From: QQVM01 sp035341855
GTDB lineage: Bacteria; Bacteroidota; Bacteroidia; AKYH767-A; 2013-40CM-41-45
Reading direction: 5' to 3'
DNA: 64,000 nucleotides
Assembly (NCBI GenBank): GCA_035341855.1
Contig: DAOQWA010000001.1
Coordinates: 62,001 to 126,000, forward strand
The notes below the pieces were generated by a model, which saw only the letters and a program-made list of their open reading frames with translations, did not search any database and was not told the DNA's origin. Shown here piece by piece: positions 18,950 to 26,680 of this stretch. A program made the position numbers and the translations under genes. Positions within the stretch are counted from its first letter, which is position 1, and every line of letters starts with the position of its first letter.

Positions 18950-19281
18950 TAGGTCAATATTTGGCAGTAAATGTAAACTTTCTACCTGAGCTTAAAAGCA
19001 ATGAATCCCAAGAATTGGCTTAATAGGATCACATATTTTAGGCTTCTTCCGGCCAAATTCCTGTTTTTCAATTGCAAGGAAGAATGACAAAAGCTGCATT
19101 CAATATCCTTGATTTAAACGATCCCGATGAACACTGTATACAGGAAATTATATGTTATTTTGATTTTCTTTAATATACACCTGAGATAAAGGGGAATTAA
19201 AGGTCTGTGTACTACTGAAATACAAACTTTGAATTATCAGAAGGTATCGTATCTTTACTGAGAGTGATTTGAGTAAATTCC
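18950..19281. other. Divergent intergenic region, 332 bases
   Basis: It should contain promoters for the RND exporter operon (-) and the soluble histidine kinase (+). ACTTTG at 19226-19231 lies about 50 bases ahead of the kinase start and is a partial -7 match. No hairpin, repeat or small gene is evident. Confidence 0.4.
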
Positions 19282-20589
19282 ATGATCCATTCGCATATTT
19301 CGCTTCAACAGTGCATTCAGCTGCTCCAGCAAGTTGAGCTGTTCCGTCATGTCCCGGCTAATGTCATTGAGGCATTGGCCAAGAAGATGATTCTGGCAAC
19401 ATACCCGGCGGAAGAAACAATAATACACAAGGGCGATCCCGGAAATTCAATGTTTGTGATCCTTGAAGGCAAGGTTAAAATTCATGAAGGAGAACATAAT
19501 CTTGCCGAAATGACTGCCAGACATTTTTTCGGTGAACTAAGCATTCTCGATTCAGAACCCAGATCCATGTCTGTAACTGCCCTCGAGTCCACAACTCTTG
19601 GTGTGATACATCAGGCAGACGTATATCAGGTGCTAAAAGACCATCCTGATGCTGTACGTGATATTATTGGTGTGCTAAGTCATCGTCTTAGAAATCAAAA
19701 CAAGACAATCGTCTCACAACTGAAGCAGCGAAGTGCTGAACTTGAATTATTGGTAAATGCGAAGACAAAGGATTTAATTGAAAAAAATGAAGAACTTGCT
19801 TCCTTACTTCTTGAGCTGAGACGAACTCAGGAACAATTGATAACACAAGAAAAGCTAGCCACACTTGGACATCTCACAGCCGGAATCGCACATGAAATTC
19901 AGAACCCATTGAATTTTATCACTAATTTCTCCTCTTTATCTATAGAGCTGATAGATGAATTTAATCAATCTGATGATGAAAACGAGAAAAAGGATTTACT
20001 AAAGGATCTCAGCAGTAATCTTCAAAAAATATTTGATCATGGTGAAAGGGCAGATAGTATCGTTAAGAATATGATGCTTCATAGTCGCACAAAAGTAATT
20101 GAGAAAACTAAAACTGATCTCAACAAACTAATCATCGACTATATGGAACTTGCCTATCACGGAATAAAAGTGAAGAACCCGGAATTCGACTGTGAGACAG
20201 AGGTGAAATTGGATCAGCGTATTTCATTGGTGACATTGCATCCACAAAATATAAGCAGGGTAATATTAAATTTGCTGGGCAATGCTTTTTATACTGTAGA
20301 CAAAAGAAGCAAGGCTTCCGAAAGTGCCTATCAGCCCTATGTGCGAATCAGTACAGAATTGAATGGTGATCTTGTACAGATAGAAATTGAAGACAATGGG
20401 GAGGGTATCCCTCAACATGAAATGAATAATATTTTTCAACCATTTTTTACTACGAAACCTGTTGGAGAAGGCACCGGTCTGGGACTTAGTCTAAGCTACG
20501 ATATAATCACAAAGGAACATGGTGGGTCAATGTCTGTTGAAAGTAAGGCCGGCAAAGGAACAACCTTTAGAATACGTATACCTGTATAA
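19282..20589 (+). CDS. Soluble histidine kinase with N-terminal cyclic-nucleotide-binding domain
   Basis: 435 residues, no membrane segment. Residues 15-130 form a CRP-like cNMP-binding domain (IIHKGDPGNSMFVILEGKVK, then FFGELSILDSEPRSMSVTA). A coiled coil (about 145-192) leads to the phosphoacceptor helix with His204 in GIAHEIQNPLNF. The ATPase domain has an N box (NISRVILNLLGNAFYTV), G1 (IEDNGEGIP), an F box (FQPFFTTKP) and G2 (GEGTGLGLS). A ligand-binding domain directly on a cytosolic kinase suggests an intracellular nucleotide signal, though binding residues for cAMP are not certain. The kinase core closely matches that of the Reg_prop kinase at 22887, including the NPLNF(I/V)xNF segment. 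Its response regulator may be one of the receivers at 26248-29309. Confidence 0.9.
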   Translation: MIHSHISLQQCIQLLQQVELFRHVPANVIEALAKKMILATYPAEETIIHKGDPGNSMFVILEGKVKIHEGEHNLAEMTARHFFGELSILDSEPRSMSVTALESTTLGVIHQADVYQVLKDHPDAVRDIIGVLSHRLRNQNKTIVSQLKQRSAELELLVNAKTKDLIEKNEELASLLLELRRTQEQLITQEKLATLGHLTAGIAHEIQNPLNFITNFSSLSIELIDEFNQSDDENEKKDLLKDLSSNLQKIFDHGERADSIVKNMMLHSRTKVIEKTKTDLNKLIIDYMELAYHGIKVKNPEFDCETEVKLDQRISLVTLHPQNISRVILNLLGNAFYTVDKRSKASESAYQPYVRISTELNGDLVQIEIEDNGEGIPQHEMNNIFQPFFTTKPVGEGTGLGLSLSYDIITKEHGGSMSVESKAGKGTTFRIRIPV

Positions 20590-20611
20590 TGCTTCTTAAA
20601 ATGATAAGACA

Positions 20612-20640
20612 AAAAAAAAGCGGAACAAATTGCTCCGCTT
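20612..20640. terminator. Bidirectional Rho-independent terminator
   Basis: AAGCGGA (20618-20624) pairs with TCCGCTT (20634-20640). The A-run at 20611-20619 gives a U-run on the minus transcript, ending the SWIB gene. The T-rich TTTCTTT after the plus arm can also end the kinase gene. Confidence 0.85.
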
Positions 20641-20659
20641 TCTTTATTGAACTTGTGAA

Positions 20660-21091
20660 TTAAGAAAGGTGCTTGCTGACCAACTTAGTCATTTCAAACA
20701 TACTCACAGTCTTTTTACCACCGAAAACTTTTTTCAAATTTTCGTCAGCATTGATGTTACGTCTCTCCTTAGGATCCTGAAGTTTGTTCTTCTTGATATA
20801 GTCCCAAAGACGCTTAGTAACTTCAGTACGTGGAAGTGGTTTGCTACCAACTACCGGCTGTAAAGTAGCGCTGATAGTCATTGGCTTCATGAATGCTGCA
20901 TTTGGCTTACGCTTCACTTTTGCTTTTGCCGGCTTTGCTTTAGCTTTTGCTTTAGGTTTAGCTTTGGCTTTTGCTTTAGGCTTTGCCTTTGCAGCTGCTT
21001 TAGGCTTTGCTTTTGACTTCGCTTTTACTTTAGCTTTCGATTTAGACTTCGCCTTTGCAGGAGCCTTCTTCTTCGCTTTTTTAGTTGCCAT
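20660..21091 (-). CDS. SWIB/MDM2 domain protein with histone-H1-like basic tail
   Basis: 143 residues in two parts. Residues 1-68 are almost only Lys, Ala and Pro, with tandem KAKPKA-type units, like the tails of eukaryotic linker histone H1 and of bacterial H1-like proteins such as Hc1/Hc2. Residues 69-143 are a SWIB domain: FMKPMTISATLQPVVG, LPRTEVTKRLWDYIKKN, DPKERRNINADENLKKVF and VSMFEMTKLVSKHL. SWIB domains occur in chromatin remodelling complexes and in chlamydial and some Bacteroidota proteins. The tail should bind DNA without sequence preference, so a nucleoid-associated role is inferred. It is a single gene with its own terminator and lies on the strand opposite to its neighbours. 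Confidence 0.9.
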   Translation of the reverse strand: MATKKAKKKAPAKAKSKSKAKVKAKSKAKPKAAAKAKPKAKAKAKPKAKAKAKPAKAKVKRKPNAAFMKPMTISATLQPVVGSKPLPRTEVTKRLWDYIKKNKLQDPKERRNINADENLKKVFGGKKTVSMFEMTKLVSKHLS

Positions 21092-21578
21092 GATTCTTTA
21101 ATTAGGGGTTAGTGATTTAAATTATATCGCAAATCAACGAAGGAAAATACAATATTAAATGCATTCTCCTGAGAAGTTTTCCACAACCATTGTCAATTCC
21201 CCATAGGGAGAATCCAATTTTCTCCATAGAGAAGACAGCTTTTCTCCCTCTCACAAATCCGGCTTCCTTTAGAAAAGCCCGAAATTAAGCCACCATGGCT
21301 CGTTTCAGCAGCTCACTCTTAAAATCTTCATAGGGAATACAGTTTGAACCGGGCTCTTGGCCATTGTTAATAACACAGGATTTCATGGAGAAAATTTTTT
21401 ACTTTTTTTTCTTCCGGGCAATAATTTCTCCCTCGGAGCAGAGCCTGAGATACATTTTCTATAGTCAAGCCTGGGTACAAGCATGAAATCTACCGGCTTG
21501 CTCCCTGGTAGCTTGTCGAATCAATGGAAGTTTTATATACTTGTGGGTAAACCCGGTCACTAAATCCACCTCTTTTCA
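21092..21578. other. Intergenic region, 487 bases, with clustered GGAGAA/TTCTCC motifs
   Basis: No gene is supported. GGAGAA or its complement TTCTCC occurs at 21207, 21220, 21242, 21387 and 21426 (a shorter GAGAA at 21229), some arranged as inverted pairs such as GGAGAA, 7 bases, TTCTCC. There is no T-run after these pairs. Promoters of the SWIB gene (-) and the MORN gene (+) should be in this stretch. See findings. Confidence 0.4.
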
Positions 21579-22859
21579 GTGAATAAATTCAGATCATTCC
21601 TATTAGCTATAAGTTTGGTATTCCTTGGTCATCATTATTTGTTAGCCCAATCTGACCAGGGAAGGAACCTTGTCGGATGTATGAGTGGTGATTGTCAAAA
21701 TGGCGAAGGGGTTTTCCGCAACAGTTCAGGTAGCCTTTATGAAGGCACCTTTGAAAATGGGAAGTATGAAGGAAAAGGGAAGATGACATATAAAGATGGG
21801 GATGTATATGAAGGAGAATTCCGGAAAGGGAAAATGCACGGACCCGGGAAATATACCTATTCTGACGGCCAAACTTACACCGGAGACTTCAGCAATGGAA
21901 GAATGCAGGGAGAAGGCGAGCTCGAATACACATCCGGAAATCGCTATAAAGGTTCCTTCCATAACAATATGAAGTCAGGTGTAGGGACATTTTGGTTCAA
22001 TGATAGCAGCCGTTACGAAGGGCAATTCGCCTTTGACAAAATGGATGGTAAAGGTGTTTGGTACTATTCCAACGGTGATAAGTATGATGGGGAATTCGTA
22101 AAAGGAAAACAAAATGGAAAAGGTACTTACCACTATTCAGATGGAAACCGCTATGAAGGCAATTTTGTAAGTGGAAATTTTCATGGACAAGGAACTCTTT
22201 TTCTTAAAGACGGAAGTTATTATGAAGGAGATTTCAAGGCCGACAACCTAAATGGTTTTGGAATATTTTACTATGCCAGTGGAGATGTCTATGCAGGTCA
22301 GTTTGAAAATGGAAGCTATGAAGGTTGCGGTTCATATTACTATGCGAATGGCGACAAATATGTTGGCGACTATCGTGCGAATCTGGCACATGGAACAGGT
22401 ATTTATTATGAAACTGAAGGAGAAGCTACCCGTTATCATTATTTTAAAGGTGAGATCGTCGGAGAAGGGACGCAGTTGGCCTATTCTGTCACCCGTAACA
22501 GTAAAAAATCAACCAACGAAATTCGTACAAAGGAATTGACAGCCGAACCGGCCAGGTCGCCTTCAGTTGAAAAAGCTGAAAGCGCCCCTGCCGTCATCAT
22601 CAACGCCCCATCTGAAAAGAGTTCTGAGCCCGTGCCCATAGCAGTTGTCGAAAAAAAACCGGCAACATGCCCTGTCTGTAGTGGTAAAGGTAAAATCTAT
22701 CAGACTGAAATTCGAAAGAATAAAATGGTCACCAAGGATATATCAAATGGAATGGGGCCACGTAATTTTGTGACTTATTCTGTCAATGAAATTGTAAGAC
22801 CGGCAGGATTTGTAGGGTGTGGACGGTGTAGCGGATCCGGTCAGGTAAGTAATGAATAG
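21579..22859 (+). CDS. Secreted MORN-repeat protein with C-terminal CxxCxGxG zinc-finger-like motifs
   Basis: 426 residues from a GTG start at 21579, chosen because it begins the signal peptide (MNKFRSFLLAISLVFLG, cleaved near LLAQ). Residues about 53-285 hold ten MORN units of 23 residues (YEGTFENGKYEGKGKMTYKDG is one). A linker rich in Ser, Pro and Lys follows. The last 65 residues hold CPVCSGKGKI and CGRCSGSGQV, two CxxCxGxG motifs as in the zinc centres of DnaJ-type proteins. MORN units form extended beta-hairpin scaffolds. The 27-base gap to the following sensor kinase gene suggests co-transcription, so it may be an accessory to that sensor; this is inference. Confidence 0.87.
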   Translation: MNKFRSFLLAISLVFLGHHYLLAQSDQGRNLVGCMSGDCQNGEGVFRNSSGSLYEGTFENGKYEGKGKMTYKDGDVYEGEFRKGKMHGPGKYTYSDGQTYTGDFSNGRMQGEGELEYTSGNRYKGSFHNNMKSGVGTFWFNDSSRYEGQFAFDKMDGKGVWYYSNGDKYDGEFVKGKQNGKGTYHYSDGNRYEGNFVSGNFHGQGTLFLKDGSYYEGDFKADNLNGFGIFYYASGDVYAGQFENGSYEGCGSYYYANGDKYVGDYRANLAHGTGIYYETEGEATRYHYFKGEIVGEGTQLAYSVTRNSKKSTNEIRTKELTAEPARSPSVEKAESAPAVIINAPSEKSSEPVPIAVVEKKPATCPVCSGKGKIYQTEIRKNKMVTKDISNGMGPRNFVTYSVNEIVRPAGFVGCGRCSGSGQVSNE

Positions 22860-22886
22860 TCTTAAACCGCCATGCGGAAATAGCTT

Positions 22887-25800
22887 ATGAAAAGAATATT
22901 TCTCTTATCCCTGTTCAACTTTTTCGTCCTGATTTATTCAGCCGGACAAGGCTTAAATTCCAATTTGAGATTCGGAAGAATTTCAATAGAAGATGACCTT
23001 TCAAATGCGAAAGTTTATTGCACTTATCAGGACAGCCAGGGCTTTTTGTGGTTTGGAACCGAAGATGGTTTGAACAAATATGACGGATACAATTTTGACA
23101 TTTCTAAGTATAATCCGACAGACGAAAAGGCTATTTCGAATAATATTGTTCGATGTATTTTTGAAGACAGCAAGCAAAACCTCCTTATAGGTACAGATAA
23201 CGGCTTGAATATATACAATAGGTCTAACTCGTCATTCAAACGCTTCCTCAATGATCCTGCAGACAAATCCAGTTTAAGTAATGACATTGTTTCTTCGATT
23301 GCTGAAGATAAGAATGGTATTATCTGGATAGGTACAAGTAATGGCCTAAATACTTTTGACCCGGCAACAGGGAAATTTACACTTGTTCCAAGCATACCTG
23401 CCGATCCATCAAAACTTAGCAGTGATGCCATTTCTGCACTTCTGCTCGGTCCTGATGGTATACTTTGGGTTGGAACCGTAAGTGACGGTATCAATGCATA
23501 TAATACGAATACCGGAGTTTCTACACGATATGTACACGAAAATGGAAATCCATATTCCTTAAGCGAGAATGAAATTACTTGCCTTGCAAAAGACAATTCC
23601 GGAAATATCTGGGCCGGTACTGTGAATGGTGGAGCAAATGTGATCAACCCGAAAACAAAAAAAGTCATCCATCATACAATTGAAAATGGAATGAGCAGTA
23701 ATAGTGTATTTTCTATACTGCAGGACAAGAGCGGGAATTTTTGGATTGGCACACTGGGAGGCGGCTTGATGAGTATTGATCCGGTCACCGGAAAAAAGAT
23801 CAACTATGTGCATAGCGCCCAGATTTCATCCTCACTATCCAATAATAAGGTTTGGAATTTATTCGAGGACAATGCAGGCACCATTTGGATTGGCACTTCT
23901 GACGGCCTAAGCTATTATAACCGAACATTAGCCAAATTCAATACCTATCAGGCTAATCCTTTCTCAGGTGGCAACAATAGTGTATTTTCTGTTTATGAGG
24001 ATGGTAAAGGAAACATTTGGACAGGTATTCTTGGAGGCGGCCTGAATGTTTTTGACCGTAAAGAAGGCAAATTTGTCAATGAAAAATTCTCGTCATTGTC
24101 TCATCCATTGCTTCGCTTTAATAATGTTTTCGCCATTGCTGAAGACGGGTCAGGTATTCTCTGGCTTGGAACAACTGATGGCTTGGTATCATATGATAGG
24201 CTTAAAGGGGATGTAAAGCAATATAAAAACATCCCATCCGACAAAAATTCACTCAGTAATAATTACATAAGAAGTATTTACGTAGACAGGACCAATGTTT
24301 TATGGATAGGAACGCACGGAGGAGGTCTTAATGTATTTCACCCTCAAACAGAAAAATTTACTGTCTTCAAAAACAATCCTGCAGACAACAGCAGTTTGAG
24401 CAATGATGTTGTAATGAATGTTTTTGAAGACAGCAATGGAATTTTATGGGTAGCTACATATGGAGGGGGGCTAAATCGGTATGATAGAAAAAACGGGAAG
24501 TTCAGGTCTTTTCAGAATGACATTAATGACCCTTCCAGTATTAACAGTAATTTTATTCATTCAGTTTATGAAGACTCAAAGGGCTCCTTATGGATCGGAA
24601 CCTATGGCGGAGGTATCAATCTGATGAAAGATGAAGGCAAAAAGTTTTTACACTTCACTGAAAATGACGGACTGCCGAACAACATTGTGAATGGGATTTT
24701 ACCTGACACCAAAGGTAACTTATGGTTAAGTACCAACTCCGGAGTTTGTAAATTTATGCCCAGAAGTCTGGAATCAAAGATCGTTGCATCAACCAGAATT
24801 TACAATACGCAGGATGGGATGCAAAATAAATTCAACGAGAATGCCAACTTCACCGGATCAAAGGGCTGGCTTTACTTTGGCGGCCAGGCAGGCCTAAATG
24901 CTTTTCACCCTGATAGTATCAATGACAATAAAGTTGTTCCACCTGTTGTAATCACCAAATTTTATTTGTTCGAAAAGCCTGCAAGGATGGACACCTTGAT
25001 CACTAATGAACGAACTCTAAAATTAAATTACAAGCAAAACTTTTTTACATTCGAGTTTGCCGGTTTGAATTTTCTCCTTCCGGAAAAGAACAGGTATGCA
25101 TATAAGATGGAAGGATTGAATGATGAATGGATTGAATTCGGAACACGAAGGTATGTCACCTTCACCAACGTTGATCCTGATCACTATGTATTCAAAGTGA
25201 AGGCCTGTAACAACGATGGAGTTTGGAATGAAGAAGGAATCTCCATTGACATAACAATAACACCACCATTCTGGAAAACATGGTGGTTCACCGGGCTAAG
25301 TGCATTGGCAATATCGCTATTAATATTCGCTTATATCCGTATTCGCACAAACACCCTCGTTAAACAAAATGTGCTGCTCGAGGAGAAAGTCCATGTCAGA
25401 ACCCATGAACTCCAGGAAAAAAATATCGAGCTAACGAAGACAATGGACAACTTAAAATCAACACAAACTCAACTCATACAATCAGAGAAAATGGCTTCAC
25501 TAGGTCAGCTGACAGCCGGCATAGCCCATGAAATCCAAAACCCTTTGAATTTTGTAAATAATTTTTCCGAATTGTCTGTAGAGCTGTTAGATGAATTAGA
25601 CAGCGTTCCGGATGAAGAAGAAAAAAAAGAAATCGTTGGAGACCTCAAACAGAATCTTGGAAAAATTGTTTTTCATGGAAAACGTGCTGATAGTATTGTC
25701 AAAGGAATGCTTCAACATAGCCGTGCCTCGACAGCTGAAAAACAAATTACGGATATCAATAAGCTCGTAGACGAATTCTTTAACCTGGCTTATCATGGAA

Positions 25801-26234
25801 TGAGAGCTAAGGATCCTGCATTTAATTGTACCATGCAAAAAGACCTGGCTACTGAAATCCCACAGCTAAAAATTATTCCTCAAGACATTAGTCGAGTAAT
25901 CCTTAACATATTCAACAACTCTTTCTTTGCTGTTGATGAGAAAAAGAAAAGTCAAACAAATGGAGATTATCAACCGACGGTCTCTATCACAACTAAGAAA
26001 ACAGGAGATCAGGTAATGATCGCCATACGTGATAATGGCAAAGGAATTCCTGATGATATAAAAGATAAGATCTTTAACCCATTCTTCACAACTAAGCCGA
26101 CAGGAATGGGAACAGGGCTCGGATTGTCTATTAGTTATGACATCATTGTAAAAGGTCACGGTGGCGACCTCAAAGTTGATTCCAAGCCCGGAGAGTATAC
26201 TGAGTTCATTATTTTGTTACCGATTGTAACCTGA
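22887..26234 (+). CDS. Reg_prop/Y_Y_Y sensor histidine kinase
   Basis: 1115 residues. A signal peptide (FLLSLFNFFVLIYSAGQ) is followed by about 14 Reg_prop propeller units, each with a (G/S)xxWIGTxxGGLxxY-type core, to about residue 690; these would build two seven-bladed periplasmic propellers. A Y_Y_Y domain (about 720-790; YAYKMEGLNDEW, NVDPDHYVFKVKACNNDG) precedes one membrane helix (about 803-820), a coiled coil, the His881 phosphoacceptor in GIAHEIQNPLNF and the ATPase domain (IRDNGKGIP, FFTTKP, GMGTGLGLS). This resembles the sensor part of Bacteroidota hybrid systems for polysaccharide sensing, but lacks the fused receiver and AraC domain. The receiver is instead encoded 13 bases downstream. 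Confidence 0.93.
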   Translation: MKRIFLLSLFNFFVLIYSAGQGLNSNLRFGRISIEDDLSNAKVYCTYQDSQGFLWFGTEDGLNKYDGYNFDISKYNPTDEKAISNNIVRCIFEDSKQNLLIGTDNGLNIYNRSNSSFKRFLNDPADKSSLSNDIVSSIAEDKNGIIWIGTSNGLNTFDPATGKFTLVPSIPADPSKLSSDAISALLLGPDGILWVGTVSDGINAYNTNTGVSTRYVHENGNPYSLSENEITCLAKDNSGNIWAGTVNGGANVINPKTKKVIHHTIENGMSSNSVFSILQDKSGNFWIGTLGGGLMSIDPVTGKKINYVHSAQISSSLSNNKVWNLFEDNAGTIWIGTSDGLSYYNRTLAKFNTYQANPFSGGNNSVFSVYEDGKGNIWTGILGGGLNVFDRKEGKFVNEKFSSLSHPLLRFNNVFAIAEDGSGILWLGTTDGLVSYDRLKGDVKQYKNIPSDKNSLSNNYIRSIYVDRTNVLWIGTHGGGLNVFHPQTEKFTVFKNNPADNSSLSNDVVMNVFEDSNGILWVATYGGGLNRYDRKNGKFRSFQNDINDPSSINSNFIHSVYEDSKGSLWIGTYGGGINLMKDEGKKFLHFTENDGLPNNIVNGILPDTKGNLWLSTNSGVCKFMPRSLESKIVASTRIYNTQDGMQNKFNENANFTGSKGWLYFGGQAGLNAFHPDSINDNKVVPPVVITKFYLFEKPARMDTLITNERTLKLNYKQNFFTFEFAGLNFLLPEKNRYAYKMEGLNDEWIEFGTRRYVTFTNVDPDHYVFKVKACNNDGVWNEEGISIDITITPPFWKTWWFTGLSALAISLLIFAYIRIRTNTLVKQNVLLEEKVHVRTHELQEKNIELTKTMDNLKSTQTQLIQSEKMASLGQLTAGIAHEIQNPLNFVNNFSELSVELLDELDSVPDEEEKKEIVGDLKQNLGKIVFHGKRADSIVKGMLQHSRASTAEKQITDINKLVDEFFNLAYHGMRAKDPAFNCTMQKDLATEIPQLKIIPQDISRVILNIFNNSFFAVDEKKKSQTNGDYQPTVSITTKKTGDQVMIAIRDNGKGIPDDIKDKIFNPFFTTKPTGMGTGLGLSISYDIIVKGHGGDLKVDSKPGEYTEFIILLPIVT

Positions 26235-26247
26235 AAAACTATTTTTT

Positions 26248-26631
26248 ATGATCAAGATGCTTGTGGTGGATGATGAACGGGACGTTGAAATGATGTTCAC
26301 ACAAAGATTTCGCAAAGAATTGCGAAACAAAGAAGTGCGGATTAACTTTGCGTTTGATGGACAAGAAGCTCTTAACTTTTTACGAACTCTGGACCCTTTT
26401 GATCTTGTCTTAGTTCTTAGTGACATAAATATGCCCGGAATGACAGGACTGGAACTGCTTCGCATAATTCGGGTTGAGTTCCCTACCCTAAAAGTTATGA
26501 TGGTTACAGCTTATGGGGATGAAAGTAATCTTCAGACAGCCGTTTCATATGGTGCATCAGATTTTGTCACCAAACCGGTGGATTTTATTACATTAAAAGA
26601 GAAAATTTTAAGTCTTTCGAAGAGTAATTAA
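26248..26631 (+). CDS. Stand-alone response regulator receiver
   Basis: 127 residues, one receiver domain and nothing else. The acidic pocket is VVDDE (Asp8-Asp9), the phosphoacceptor Asp59 lies in LVLSDINMPGM, the switch Thr is in MMVTAYGD and the conserved Lys in FVTKPVDF. With no output domain, it would act by protein contact or pass phosphate onward, in CheY/Spo0F fashion. It starts 13 bases after the Reg_prop kinase stop, which makes it that kinase's likely partner. Its sequence is close to the N-terminal receiver of the next gene (shared RFR, NxxVRINFAFDG-like and VTKP(V/I)DF segments), suggesting duplication. Confidence 0.93.
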   Translation: MIKMLVVDDERDVEMMFTQRFRKELRNKEVRINFAFDGQEALNFLRTLDPFDLVLVLSDINMPGMTGLELLRIIRVEFPTLKVMMVTAYGDESNLQTAVSYGASDFVTKPVDFITLKEKILSLSKSN

Positions 26632-26680
26632 TCCGAAATTCTAATAACTTTACGAAATTAGATACCTGATTTATGTCAGC

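Noticed and set aside
20841..21101. Hydrophobic Ala/Phe-rich frame opposite the SWIB gene
   Set aside because: It is the antisense reading of the Lys/Ala/Pro codons (AAA/GCT becomes TTT/AGC), so the membrane-like look is an artefact.
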